NCBI GenBank assembly: GCA_029961745.1
Contig: CP124680.1
Span: forward strand, 4,650,001 to 4,714,000
Reading direction: 5' to 3'
Length of the DNA: 64,000 nt
From: Nocardioides sp. L-11A
GTDB lineage: Bacteria > Actinomycetota > Actinomycetes > Propionibacteriales > Nocardioidaceae
This document shows positions 8,555 through 16,537 of this stretch, in pieces. Within the stretch, counting starts at the first letter, position 1; each line of letters opens with the position of its first letter. The notes under the pieces are model-generated. The model had not been told where the DNA came from. It searched no databases and was given only the letters and a program-made list of their open reading frames with translations. The translations under genes and the position numbers were made by a program.

Positions 8555-9171
8555 ACGACACCGAGCACCTCGACACCGAGCACCTCGACCAACTGCTGTC
8601 GGCCCCCGCCGACGCCGACCTCCTCGACCGCCTGCACGACCGGCTCACCGGCCAGGCCGCGGCGCGGGACCTCCTCGACGTCGCCTACACCACCGTCGAC
8701 TCCCCCGTCGGCCGGCTGCTCCTGGCCGCCACCCCACGAGGGCTGGCCCGGGTCGCCTACGACCGCGAGGACCACGACGCCGTCCTCGACACCCTCGCCC
8801 ACCGGCTGAGCCCGCGGATCCTGCGCGCTCCCGCACGCCTCGACGGGGTCGCCCGCGAGCTCGACGAGTACTTCGCCGGGCGGCGCCGTACCTTCGACCT
8901 CGACCTCGACCTGTCCCTGTCCCATGGCTTCCGCCAGGTCGTGCAGCGCCACCTGCCGGAGATCGGCTACGGCCAGACCCGCAGCTATCGCGAGGTCGCC
9001 GAGCTCGTCGGCAACCCGCGGGCGGTGCGAGCGGTGGGCACGGCCTGCGCGACCAACCCCCTGCCCGTGGTGGTGCCCTGCCACCGGGTGCTGCGCGCCG
9101 ACGGGAGCCTGGGCGGCTACGTCGGCGGCGCCGAGGCCAAGTCGACACTGCTGCGGCTGGAGGCGGCATGA
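8551..9171 (+). CDS. ogt: Methylated-DNA--protein-cysteine methyltransferase with N-terminal extension
   Basis: A 206-residue suicide enzyme that transfers the alkyl group from O6-methylguanine or O4-methylthymine to its own cysteine. The acceptor Cys177 lies in the diagnostic VPCHRV motif, preceded by the helix-turn-helix GQTRSYREVAELVGNPRAVRAVG that flips the base. The family core begins at about residue 44 (DVAYTTVDSPVGRLLLA). The first 43 residues are an extra acidic/leucine-rich segment, not the Ada N-terminal zinc domain. Because the gene overlaps the sigma factor by 4 bp, this extension could contact the sigma factor (speculation). Confidence 0.95.
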   Translation: MNDTEHLDTEHLDQLLSAPADADLLDRLHDRLTGQAAARDLLDVAYTTVDSPVGRLLLAATPRGLARVAYDREDHDAVLDTLAHRLSPRILRAPARLDGVARELDEYFAGRRRTFDLDLDLSLSHGFRQVVQRHLPEIGYGQTRSYREVAELVGNPRAVRAVGTACATNPLPVVVPCHRVLRADGSLGGYVGGAEAKSTLLRLEAA

Positions 9172-9890
9172 CCGCCACGGCGCTGGAGCGGGCGCAGCGG
9201 GTGGACGGGGCCGACTGGGCCGCGGTCACCGCCGACCTCGACCGGGACGGCGGCGCCCTGCTGCCGCAGCTCCTCACACCCGACGAGACCGCGGCGATCC
9301 GCGGCCTCTACGACCACGACGAGCTCTTCCGCAGCACCGTCGACATGGGCCGGCACAGGTTCGGCTCCGGCGCGTACCGCTACCTCCACACGCCGTATCC
9401 GGCGCCTGTCGAGGAGCTCAAGCAGGCGCTCTATCCCCGTCTGCTCCCGATCGCCCGGGACTGGTGGTCCCGCCTGGGGAGGCCGGCACCGTGGCCGGAC
9501 ACCCTCGACGCGTGGCTCGACCTGTGCCACGAGGCCGGGCAGACCCGGTCGACCTCGATCCTGCTGCGCTACCGCGAGGGCGACTGGAACGCCCTGCACC
9601 GCGACCTGTACGGCGACCTGGTGTTCCCGTTGCAGGTCGTGGTCAACCTCAACGAGCCCGGCGTCGACCACACCGGCGGCGAGTTCCTGCTCGTGGAGCA
9701 GCGTCCCCGGGCCCAGTCGCGCGGGACGGCCACGCTGCTCCCGCACGGCCACGGCTACGTGTTCACCACCCGCGACCGTCCGGTGCGCTCGGCGCGCGGC
9801 TGGTCGGCGGCGCCGGTCCGGCACGGCGTGTCCGCGATCCGCAGCGGGGAGCGGCACACGCTCGCCCTGGTCTTCCACGACGCGGCCTGA
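9168..9890 (+). CDS. 2OG-Fe(II) oxygenase, probable DNA/nucleotide repair enzyme
   Basis: A 240-residue 2-oxoglutarate/Fe(II)-dependent dioxygenase of the COG3826-like group. The iron ligands can be read as His144 and Asp146 (ALHRDLYGD) and His219 (PVRHGVS); Arg residues just after (RSGERHTLALVFH) would hold 2-oxoglutarate. The ATG overlaps the stop of the alkyltransferase gene (ATGA), and TagI starts one base after its stop. By context it may remove alkyl groups oxidatively, as AlkB does, but it is not a close AlkB relative, and protein or small-molecule hydroxylation is possible. Confidence 0.85.
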   Translation: MTATALERAQRVDGADWAAVTADLDRDGGALLPQLLTPDETAAIRGLYDHDELFRSTVDMGRHRFGSGAYRYLHTPYPAPVEELKQALYPRLLPIARDWWSRLGRPAPWPDTLDAWLDLCHEAGQTRSTSILLRYREGDWNALHRDLYGDLVFPLQVVVNLNEPGVDHTGGEFLLVEQRPRAQSRGTATLLPHGHGYVFTTRDRPVRSARGWSAAPVRHGVSAIRSGERHTLALVFHDAA

Positions 9891-9891
9891 C

Positions 9892-10506
9892 ATGTCCGCG
9901 ACACCCCCAGCGACCGACGGCGTGATCGTCGGCGCCGACGGCCTGGCCCGGCCGGTCTGGGCCGCCACCGACCCGCTGCTGCGCGACTACTACGACACCG
10001 AGTGGGGTCTGCCGGTGACCGACGAGCGCGGTGTCTACGAGCGGATCACCCTGGAGGCCTTCCAGGCCGGGCTGTCCTGGGCCACCATCCTGCGCAAGCG
10101 CCCAGCCTTCCGCACTGCGTTCGACGGCTTCGACCCCGATCTGGTGGCGGCCTACGACGACGCCGACGTCACCCGCCTCCTGGCGGATCCGGGGATCGTC
10201 CGCAACCGCCGCAAGATCGAAGCCGCCGTCACCAACGCCCGGGCGACCCTGGCGCTGCGCGCCGACGGAGGGTTGGCCGAGCTGGTCTGGTCGTTCCGGC
10301 CCGCGGACACGCCCCGGCCCCGCGCGTTCGCCGAGATCCCGACCTCCTCGGCGGAGTCGGCCGCGCTCGCGCGGGAACTCCGGCGGCGCGGGTTCGCCTT
10401 CGTCGGGCCCACCACGATGTACGCCCTCATGGAGGCCATCGGGATCGTCGACACCCATCTGGTCGACTCCCACCGGCGCGGCACGTCGGGGGTCTGGCCG
10501 GACTGA
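9892..10506 (+). CDS. tag: DNA-3-methyladenine glycosylase I (TagI) lacking most zinc ligands
   Basis: A 204-residue base-excision glycosylase that removes 3-methyladenine from DNA. It aligns along its length with E. coli Tag: the base-pocket residues Glu55 and Trp63 (ITLEAFQAGLSW) correspond to Glu38 and Trp46, and YDTEWG, GIVRNRRKIEAAVTNA and RRGFAFVGPTTMYALMEAIGIV are conserved. Three of the four zinc-snap ligands of E. coli Tag are changed: Cys4 to Pro21, His17 to Tyr34 and Cys179 to Ser; only the His in DTHLVDS remains. It is the last gene of the sigma/ogt/oxygenase operon. Confidence 0.93.
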   Translation: MSATPPATDGVIVGADGLARPVWAATDPLLRDYYDTEWGLPVTDERGVYERITLEAFQAGLSWATILRKRPAFRTAFDGFDPDLVAAYDDADVTRLLADPGIVRNRRKIEAAVTNARATLALRADGGLAELVWSFRPADTPRPRAFAEIPTSSAESAALARELRRRGFAFVGPTTMYALMEAIGIVDTHLVDSHRRGTSGVWPD

Positions 10507-10535
10507 GCCGCCTCATTCCGGCCACGCAGCCCGCC

Positions 10536-10541
10536 TAGAGT
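10536..10541 (+). promoter_or_regulatory. -10 box TAGAGT of a probable leaderless promoter
   Basis: TAGAGT lies six bases before the ATG of the LuxR-binding-protein fusion, so transcription should begin at or next to the start codon. No clear -35 hexamer is visible. Confidence 0.5.
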
Positions 10542-10547
10542 GGGCGC

Positions 10548-12305
10548 ATGGACGCCGTGCCGCTCGCAGCGACGGTCGAGACCGACCGCGACGGCCGGAT
10601 GACCGTGCGGCCGGCCGGCGCCCTCGCCGGGCTCCCCCACCTGACCGGCCACCTGCGTGCCGCGGCGACGACCCCGGCGATCGGCGAGGTCCGCTTCGTG
10701 TGGCTGGAGCCGGAGGCGGCCGGGGCGAGGCGGGAGGCAAGCACCGTGGCGATCGGGCCGAGCCGGGCAGACGGCCGACGTACCGTGCACATCGACGGCG
10801 CCGGCCCCGACACGCTCGCCGGGCTCAACCGCCGCGAGCTCCAGGTCCTGACCCTGATCGCGGCGGGGCTGTCGAATCCCGAGATCGCCGAGCGACTGGT
10901 GGTCGGGCGGCGCACCGTGGCCACCCATGTGGAGCACCTGCTGGCCAAGCTCGGGGTGTCCGGCCGGTCGGCGGCGGCCGCACTCGCCCACGAGCTCGGG
11001 CTGCTCACCCTTCCCCTCCCCGACGGAGACCTGAGCGGGTGCGCTCCTCTCGGCCCGATCCGGCTGGAGGCCGCGGCTCGGGGCATCGACCTGCCGTCCG
11101 CCACCCCACCCCGCCGGCCGGTACGACGCGTGCGGCCGCTCCGCATCGGCGCCGTCCTCCCGGTCAACGCCGACTGCGCCGACGACGCCCGTCAGATGCG
11201 ACGGGGCAGCCAGCTGGCCGTCGCGGGCCTCAACGCGGCCGGCGGGGTGCGTGGCCGACCGGTGGAGGAGGTCGCCGTCCTGGCCGACATCACCTCGACG
11301 GCGTCCATGCAGGAGGCGATGGAGCGGCTGATGGGCGAGGACGTCGACGCGGTCTCCTTCCCCTACACCTACCGCCGCTCGCCGGCGGACCTCGTCGCCA
11401 TCTTCGCGGCGGCGGCCGACACCGGCTGTCCGGTGCTGCACCACTCGACCTCGGCCTCCGCGGCGCAGGTGGTCCGCGACGATCCTGGACGGTTCGGCAA
11501 CGTCTTCCAGCTGAGCGGACCGCAGACGATCTACGGCCACGGGTTCCTGCGGACGCTGGACCTGCTGTCCGGCACCGGTCGGTGGCACCCGCGCTCGCGG
11601 CGGCTCCTGGTCGTCGACAACGCCGACGCCGACCTGCTGACCTTCCCCGAGCAGGCCGCGGAGGCGGCCCTGCGCAGCGGATGGGACCTCACCGTGGAGG
11701 CGATCGACACGATGCGACCGGACTGGCCCGCCGTCGTCGCGCGCATCGCCGCCGTCGACCCGGCCGCGGTGATGCTCGCGTGCTTCTCCGGCCCCGAGAC
11801 CTCAGCGTTCCTGCGGCTGCTGCCCCGGCCCCACGACCTCCTGGTCTACGCGCTCTACGCCCCCTCGATCGGGGGTGTCTGCGAGTCCCTCGGCGCGGCC
11901 GCCGACGGCGTGGTGTGGGCGACCGTGACCGGCCAGTACGACGACTCCCGAGGACGTCGGTTCGCCCACCGCTTCGCCCGCGCGTTCGGCGAGCGGGCCG
12001 GTCACTCCAGTGCCGGCGTGCACTACGACGCGGTCGGCCTGCTGGCCCAGGCGTGGACGCAGAGCGAGTCGCCCGACCGGTTCTCCGAGGTGGTCGGCCG
12101 GCTGCGCACGCTGACCCACCGCGGGGTCAACGGCCCCTACCAGCTCGGCTCCACCGACCAGACCAACCGCGTCTACCCCGACAGCGCGGTCGACCCGTCG
12201 CTGGGCGCGGCCCACCTGGTGTTCCAGGTCCAGCACGGCCAGCACCGGATCATCGCGCCGTCGCCGTACGCCACGGCGCGGTTCCAGCCGCCGCCGTCCG
12301 GCTGA
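10548..12305 (+). CDS. LuxR helix-turn-helix / periplasmic-binding-protein-like fusion regulator
   Basis: A 585-residue cytoplasmic protein with no signal peptide or membrane segment. Residues about 1-85 are of unknown fold; 92-150 form a LuxR-type DNA-binding domain (LNRRELQVLTLIAAGLSNPEIAERLVVGRR); about 205-585 look like a type I periplasmic-binding (Leu/Ile/Val, urea or amide) domain, starting RIGAVLPVNADCADDARQMRRGSQLAVAGLNAAGGVRGRPVE. AmiC of Pseudomonas is a cytoplasmic sensor built on the same fold, so this could be a one-protein amide or amino-acid sensor. It sits beside a deacetylase and a nitrilase-family gene, its likely targets. The domain order with DNA binding before the sensor is unusual. 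Confidence 0.82.
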   Translation: MDAVPLAATVETDRDGRMTVRPAGALAGLPHLTGHLRAAATTPAIGEVRFVWLEPEAAGARREASTVAIGPSRADGRRTVHIDGAGPDTLAGLNRRELQVLTLIAAGLSNPEIAERLVVGRRTVATHVEHLLAKLGVSGRSAAAALAHELGLLTLPLPDGDLSGCAPLGPIRLEAAARGIDLPSATPPRRPVRRVRPLRIGAVLPVNADCADDARQMRRGSQLAVAGLNAAGGVRGRPVEEVAVLADITSTASMQEAMERLMGEDVDAVSFPYTYRRSPADLVAIFAAAADTGCPVLHHSTSASAAQVVRDDPGRFGNVFQLSGPQTIYGHGFLRTLDLLSGTGRWHPRSRRLLVVDNADADLLTFPEQAAEAALRSGWDLTVEAIDTMRPDWPAVVARIAAVDPAAVMLACFSGPETSAFLRLLPRPHDLLVYALYAPSIGGVCESLGAAADGVVWATVTGQYDDSRGRRFAHRFARAFGERAGHSSAGVHYDAVGLLAQAWTQSESPDRFSEVVGRLRTLTHRGVNGPYQLGSTDQTNRVYPDSAVDPSLGAAHLVFQVQHGQHRIIAPSPYATARFQPPPSG

Positions 12306-12314
12306 ACCGCGGCG

Positions 12315-13145
12315 TCAGTCGGTCCGGGCCTGCCAGGCGCCGACCGCGTCGGTGACCGTACTGAACACGGCGTCGTGCTCCTTGGCCCGGTGGATCATCC
12401 GCTCGAGCACCTTGATCCGGCTGCCGCGCCCGATCGACTGCGGGTGGAAGGTGTGCGTGAACACCCCGTGCGGCACCTCCTCGGCCATGAAGTCGAGGTC
12501 CGACAGCCAACGCCGGGTCAGCCCCTCGACGTCTGTCGACGCGGGCATCACCATCGGCGGCATGAGGGCGAACTCGAGGAACGGAAAGTCGTCGAGCGTC
12601 CACGACACCGGGACCTCGACCAGGTCCAGCTCCGGGCCGAAGGTGATGCCGTCGGTGCTGATCACGTCACCCGTGCGGCAGCGGTACATCTCGAAGTCCC
12701 GAGCCATCATGCTGCTGTCGTACCGGAAGCCGTACTCCGCGAGCAGACGCGTGGAGTTGGCGGACAGGTCGAAGGCCGGCGAGCGATAGCCGTCGGGCCG
12801 CACGCCGAGCACCCGGTCGAGGGCGTCGAGCCCCCGCTCGAGCACCCGGCGCTCGGCGGTCTCGTCGAGCGTGGTCGGCCCCTCGTGCGCATAGCCGTGG
12901 TGGCCGATCTCGTGTCCCGCGTCCCGGATCCGCTTGCAGACGTCGGGATAGGTGTCGACGTCGAGTCCCGGGATGTACCAGGTGCTGGTGACGCCCTCGC
13001 GCTCCAGCAGGTCCAGGATCCGGGGCGTCGCGACGTTGGCCGCGAACTCGCCGCGCGAGACGTAGGTGGGCGTGGCGAGGCCCAGGGTCCCCAGCCAGAC
13101 GGAGATGGCGTCGAAGTCGAAGGTCAGGCAGACGGTCGGTCGCAT
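12315..13145 (-). CDS. Polysaccharide deacetylase family protein
   Basis: A 276-residue NodB-fold deacetylase. The metal-binding motifs are present: LTFDFDA (Asp10 catalytic base, Asp12 metal) and HHGYAHE (His83 and His87 metal). YRSPAFDLS (RxxY/F substrate motif) and HTFHPQSIGR near the C-terminus complete the set. No signal peptide is present, so it probably acts in the cytoplasm; soluble members include allantoinase-like (PuuE) and other amide-ring or N-acyl hydrolases. The adjacent nitrilase-family gene is upstream in the same operon (25-bp gap), which suggests that both enzymes work on one nitrogen compound. Confidence 0.9.
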   Translation of the reverse strand: MRPTVCLTFDFDAISVWLGTLGLATPTYVSRGEFAANVATPRILDLLEREGVTSTWYIPGLDVDTYPDVCKRIRDAGHEIGHHGYAHEGPTTLDETAERRVLERGLDALDRVLGVRPDGYRSPAFDLSANSTRLLAEYGFRYDSSMMARDFEMYRCRTGDVISTDGITFGPELDLVEVPVSWTLDDFPFLEFALMPPMVMPASTDVEGLTRRWLSDLDFMAEEVPHGVFTHTFHPQSIGRGSRIKVLERMIHRAKEHDAVFSTVTDAVGAWQARTD

Positions 13146-13170
13146 GGGTGCTCCTCGGGTGTCGAAGGGA

Positions 13171-14046
13171 TCAGGCGTGGAGGTGGGAGGGCCAGGCGCG
13201 GTAGCGCTCCACGCGCCGGCGACGGTCCTGGTACGTCGTGGTCGCGCCCGACTCCCGCAGGGTCGCCAGCAGCGCGAGGTCGAGGTCCGCCACGGCGACG
13301 CCGTCGACGTCCGCGGGGGTCTCGGCGATGACACCGTCGTCCGGCAGCGGTGCGTCGCAGGGGCCGAGGATCGCGCTGGTCGCATACGCACCCGGCCACA
13401 CGCCCCGCGCCGGGCCGGCCACGCCCGAGTGCACCGTGTACACCTGGTTCTCGATCGCCCGCGCGGCCAGGGAGTGACGCACCCGCCAGAAGCCGGCCCG
13501 GGTCAGGGTGAGCGAGGGACAGAGCAGGATCTGGGCTCCCTGCTCGACCAGTGAGCTCGCGCACTCGGGGATCTGCGACTCGTAGCAGATCACGATGCCG
13601 ACCTTGCCGAACGGGAGGTCGACGACCGCCATCTCGTCCCCCTCGACGATGTCGAGGGTGTGCTCGAGCGGGAACAGATGTGTCTTCGCGTGCTCGTGCA
13701 CCACCGCCCCGGTGGGATCGTGGAGGACGGCGACATTGCGGTAGCCGCCCTCCCCGGTGGGGACCAGGTGGCTGCCGGCGAGGAGGTACTGCCCACGAGC
13801 CGCGGCCTCCTGCGCCATCAGCTCGCGGAAGTCGTCGGCGTACCCGGCGGTCGCCAGCACGGGCGCCATGTCCGTGGCGCCGGACCACGAGGGCGCCGCC
13901 GTCATCAGCTCGAAGGTGACCGCCTCCGGCAGCACCACGAGGTCCGCGCCCCGCGCCTGGTCCAGGACCTCGCGCAGGTGGTCGGCGAAGTCGGCGAAGC
14001 CGGACACCTCTCGGAACTCGACGTTACAGGTGGCGACGCGGACCAT
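13171..14046 (-). CDS. Carbon-nitrogen hydrolase (nitrilase superfamily)
   Basis: A 291-residue alpha-beta-beta-alpha hydrolase with the Glu-Lys-Cys triad Glu41 (VVLPEAVTF), Lys121 (HAKTHLFPLE) and Cys154 (IVICYES). Members cleave amides, nitriles or carbamoyl compounds. The sequence after the Cys (IPECASSLVEQGAQILLCPSLTLTRAGFWRVRHSLAARAIENQVYTVHSG) fits the family core. It is first in a two-gene unit with the polysaccharide deacetylase-fold enzyme and faces the LuxR-binding-protein fusion across it. The type of amide cannot be told from sequence. Confidence 0.9.
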   Translation of the reverse strand: MVRVATCNVEFREVSGFADFADHLREVLDQARGADLVVLPEAVTFELMTAAPSWSGATDMAPVLATAGYADDFRELMAQEAAARGQYLLAGSHLVPTGEGGYRNVAVLHDPTGAVVHEHAKTHLFPLEHTLDIVEGDEMAVVDLPFGKVGIVICYESQIPECASSLVEQGAQILLCPSLTLTRAGFWRVRHSLAARAIENQVYTVHSGVAGPARGVWPGAYATSAILGPCDAPLPDDGVIAETPADVDGVAVADLDLALLATLRESGATTTYQDRRRRVERYRAWPSHLHA

Positions 14047-14160
14047 GCGGGACTCCTTCGGTGGCGGGAAGCCCCGAACCTAGCGAGCACCGCTCGGGCC
14101 GGGATCGGTCATCTGACCGATCCCCGCGCGGGCCGATCCGGTCCGCCAGACAACCGATCC

Positions 14161-14280
14161 GTGCTCGGAGGCAACCGAACCGGCCGCGCCGGCGTCTATC
14201 TCTATGTGCTGTGGATTGCCGGCGGGGTCATGTGGTTCATCGTGCTGCTGCTCGCGGGCGTGGCGATCGCGCGACGCTGA
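14161..14280 (+). CDS. Possible 39-residue single-span membrane protein
   Basis: A short reading frame from GTG with a basic N-terminus (NRTGRAG), one hydrophobic helix (YVLWIAGGVMWFIVLLLAGVAI) and a positive end (ARR), the composition of a genuine small membrane protein rather than a shadow frame. It ends 28 bp before a strong hairpin terminator. There is no clear Shine-Dalgarno, and nothing else supports it in the gap 14047-14367, so it stays tentative. Confidence 0.3.
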   Translation: MLGGNRTGRAGVYLYVLWIAGGVMWFIVLLLAGVAIARR

Positions 14281-14308
14281 GCAGCCGGCGCCGGGCCCCG
14301 AAGACGCA

Positions 14309-14342
14309 GGAGCCCGTGCCGGGGACTCCCGGCACGGGCTCC
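14309..14342. terminator. Strong bidirectional hairpin terminator
   Basis: A perfect 15-bp inverted repeat (GGAGCCCGTGCCGGG and its complement) with a 4-nt loop, placed just after the end of the LPxTG-protein gene on the minus strand. Confidence 0.8.
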
Positions 14343-14367
14343 GAACGTTCGGGCACCGAGCCCTGGG

Positions 14368-16224
14368 CTACGCCAGCTGGTTGCGGCGGACGAGGACCAG
14401 GCCGGCGCCGGCCAGCACCAACAGGACACCGAGCGGCATCAGCCAGCCGTCAGGACCGCCGGTGTTCGGCAGGCCGGCCGCCTGCTCGCTGTCGACCGCT
14501 CCAGGAGTGTCGTCCGACTTCTTCGGCGGCGTCTCCTCGACGCCACCGACCTCACAGACCACCCCGGAGTCCACGGGCGCCGTGGCGGGATAGGTGTAGG
14601 TCGGCTGGTCGCCGACGAAGAGGTTGCCGAGCTTGGCGATCAACTGGATCACGCCGTTGACCACCGAGACGGTGTAGCCGGCTGTCTCGACCGGCGGGAT
14701 CCACGCGGCGTTGTTGGGCCCGCACGGGTCGCTGGGTGCCAGCGCCGGCGCGACCAGGCACGCCGGATCGTTGTCCGCGGGCAGGTTGTAGACGTGCAGT
14801 GTCACCCCGCCCGGGAACACGTTGTTGCCGGTCGCGGTGAGGGTCAGCGAGCCGTCGCCCGGGTCGACCGACGAGGTCCACGGGCCGGCCGGCACGGCGC
14901 CGAACGCGACGTTGTTCGGGCCGCAGGGGTTGACCGTAGGCACCACCGGCGGCTGGACGACGGACGGGCACGCGGCCACATTGGTCTCGACCGGCAGGCC
15001 GTAGACGTAGGTCGGCGAGGGACCGGGGAAGGTGAAGCCGGGCTTCGCGGTCAGCGTGACCTGGCCGGCGGCCGGGGTGTTCATCGCCACCGTGTACGCC
15101 GCGGTGTCACCGGGGTTGATCCAGGCCGCGTTCCCGGCGCCGCACGGGTCGTCGACGAGGAGGACGGGCGGCGTGATCAAGGTGTCGGTGTTGCCGCAGT
15201 TCTGGTTGACCGGATCCGTGTCCGCCGGGGGCGGCGGGCTCGTGTAGATCGTGAGTCCGGCACTCGTGGTCGACGGGAAGAGGTAGCCGGGATTGGCCGT
15301 GAAGGTGATCGAGCCGTTCGGGTTCCGCACCCAGGTGTACGCCGGTGACACGGCCGGGTCGGCCCAGCTGGTGTTGTTGGCACCGCACGGGTTGAGCAGC
15401 GTCAGCGTCGGCGGGTTCACCATCGTCGGGCAGGCGGAGTTCGGCACCTGACCGGGGATCTCGTTGTCGTCGAGGTAGCGGATCACGATCGAGTCCTGGG
15501 CGTCGGCGAAGGCGAAGGAGGGGAAGCCCATCGCGGGCGTCCAGTCCTTCAGCGAGTTCACCGACGGGACGATGACGTGGTGGGAGTAGCCGCCCGGCGT
15601 GCTGACGTACTTGCAGACCACGACCTTCTTCGTGTTCACCGCCTGCGGCACGACCGCGCTCGGCGCGTTGCCGGCCTTCGCGGCCGCCTGGACGGCGGTG
15701 TACTCCGCGGCCGGGGTGGTCTGCTCGGACGGCGTGGCGTCGGTCGCCGCGGCGTCTGCCGGCGTGTCGTCGGAGTTCTCGTCGGCCGCGCCCGGTTCCT
15801 GCTCGGGCGCCGCATCCGCCTTCGGGTCCGCCTTCGGGGCGGCCTCGTCGCCGGTCTGGTCACTCTCGCCGTCGCCGCTCCCGGCGTCCGGCGCATCCGG
15901 CTCGGCGGACGGGCCCGGATCGGGTGCGGGCTTCGGCTCGGGCTCGGGAGCCGGCTTCGGGTCGGGCTCGGACTTCGGCTCGGACTTCGGCTCGGGCGTC
16001 GGCTCGGCCGGGGTCTCCGGCGACGAGGCGTTCGAGGCCGTCGAGGCGGTGTCGGAGGCCGGGCCCGGTGCGGCATCGTCGTCGGCCAGTGCCGGACCGG
16101 CGAGGGCGGCGCTGGCCAGCACGAGGACCGGCAGCGCGAGAGCGATGGTGTGCCGCCACCGGCGGGCCGTGACGGCCTGCTCCGGCTCGGCGTGGCGCCG
16201 CGGACGGCGCGCGGATCTGGACAT
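14368..16224 (-). CDS. LPxTG-anchored surface protein with repeated NPCG domains
   Basis: A 618-residue exported protein. A long n-region (RRPRRHAEPEQAVTARRWRH) and a hydrophobic core ending near Ala48 (PALADD) form the signal peptide. Residues about 50-150 are an acidic Pro/Glu/Lys spacer (EPKSEPKSEPDPKPAPEPEP). Four tandem repeats of about 60-80 residues follow, each with a (D/N)PCGxxNxxW/F signature, probably Cys-stabilised beta domains. The C-terminus has the sortase signal LPNTG (585-589), a hydrophobic span and RRNQLA, so the product should be linked to the wall. The start at 16224 was preferred over a farther upstream one because a G-rich Shine-Dalgarno precedes it. Role unknown; no sortase gene is nearby. 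Confidence 0.88.
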   Translation of the reverse strand: MSRSARRPRRHAEPEQAVTARRWRHTIALALPVLVLASAALAGPALADDDAAPGPASDTASTASNASSPETPAEPTPEPKSEPKSEPDPKPAPEPEPKPAPDPGPSAEPDAPDAGSGDGESDQTGDEAAPKADPKADAAPEQEPGAADENSDDTPADAAATDATPSEQTTPAAEYTAVQAAAKAGNAPSAVVPQAVNTKKVVVCKYVSTPGGYSHHVIVPSVNSLKDWTPAMGFPSFAFADAQDSIVIRYLDDNEIPGQVPNSACPTMVNPPTLTLLNPCGANNTSWADPAVSPAYTWVRNPNGSITFTANPGYLFPSTTSAGLTIYTSPPPPADTDPVNQNCGNTDTLITPPVLLVDDPCGAGNAAWINPGDTAAYTVAMNTPAAGQVTLTAKPGFTFPGPSPTYVYGLPVETNVAACPSVVQPPVVPTVNPCGPNNVAFGAVPAGPWTSSVDPGDGSLTLTATGNNVFPGGVTLHVYNLPADNDPACLVAPALAPSDPCGPNNAAWIPPVETAGYTVSVVNGVIQLIAKLGNLFVGDQPTYTYPATAPVDSGVVCEVGGVEETPPKKSDDTPGAVDSEQAAGLPNTGGPDGWLMPLGVLLVLAGAGLVLVRRNQLA

Positions 16225-16537
16225 GGTCGGGAACCCCCCAATGCGTCGCGCCGAGGGGTGCCGCGACGGCTGCAAAGGTGCTGAGGCAGGCGGTCGTGCG
16301 ACCGGAGGGCGTCAGACCCGGCGCCCACGCCCCACCGTGAACCCAGCTCCGAGATGCCCTTCTCCGAGCGCCCACGCCTCCCGAGACGGAGGGGACGAAC
16401 GGAACCCACCCCGCAGCCTAGGGAGGACCAAAGTCCCAAGCGCAGGGATTCCGGTTAAATGTGTCTCCCGAACGGAAGATTTAACCTTCGGGCGGCGCCG
16501 CGCCGCACGATCCGACGAGGCGTCGCCAGATCACCGC
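16225..16537. other. Gap of 313 bp: leader and promoter region of the surface-protein gene
   Basis: No gene is supported here. The part next to 16224 would be an mRNA leader of about 200 nt with several GC hairpins, and an AT-rich inverted repeat lies at its far end (16453-16486). I compared it with the c-di-AMP (ydaO) riboswitch often found upstream of actinobacterial wall proteins and saw no convincing match. Confidence 0.5.
16453..16486. promoter_or_regulatory. AT-rich inverted repeat GGTTAAAT ... ATTTAACC
   Basis: Perfect 8-bp arms with an 18-nt spacer, the only AT-rich patch in the gap between the surface-protein gene and the phosphopantetheinyl transferase end. Its position suits an operator or promoter for the minus-strand surface-protein gene. 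Confidence 0.45.

Noticed and set aside
16225..16453. Possible c-di-AMP (ydaO) riboswitch before the wall-protein gene
   Set aside because: Location and length would suit, but the conserved core sequences of that riboswitch class are not visible.
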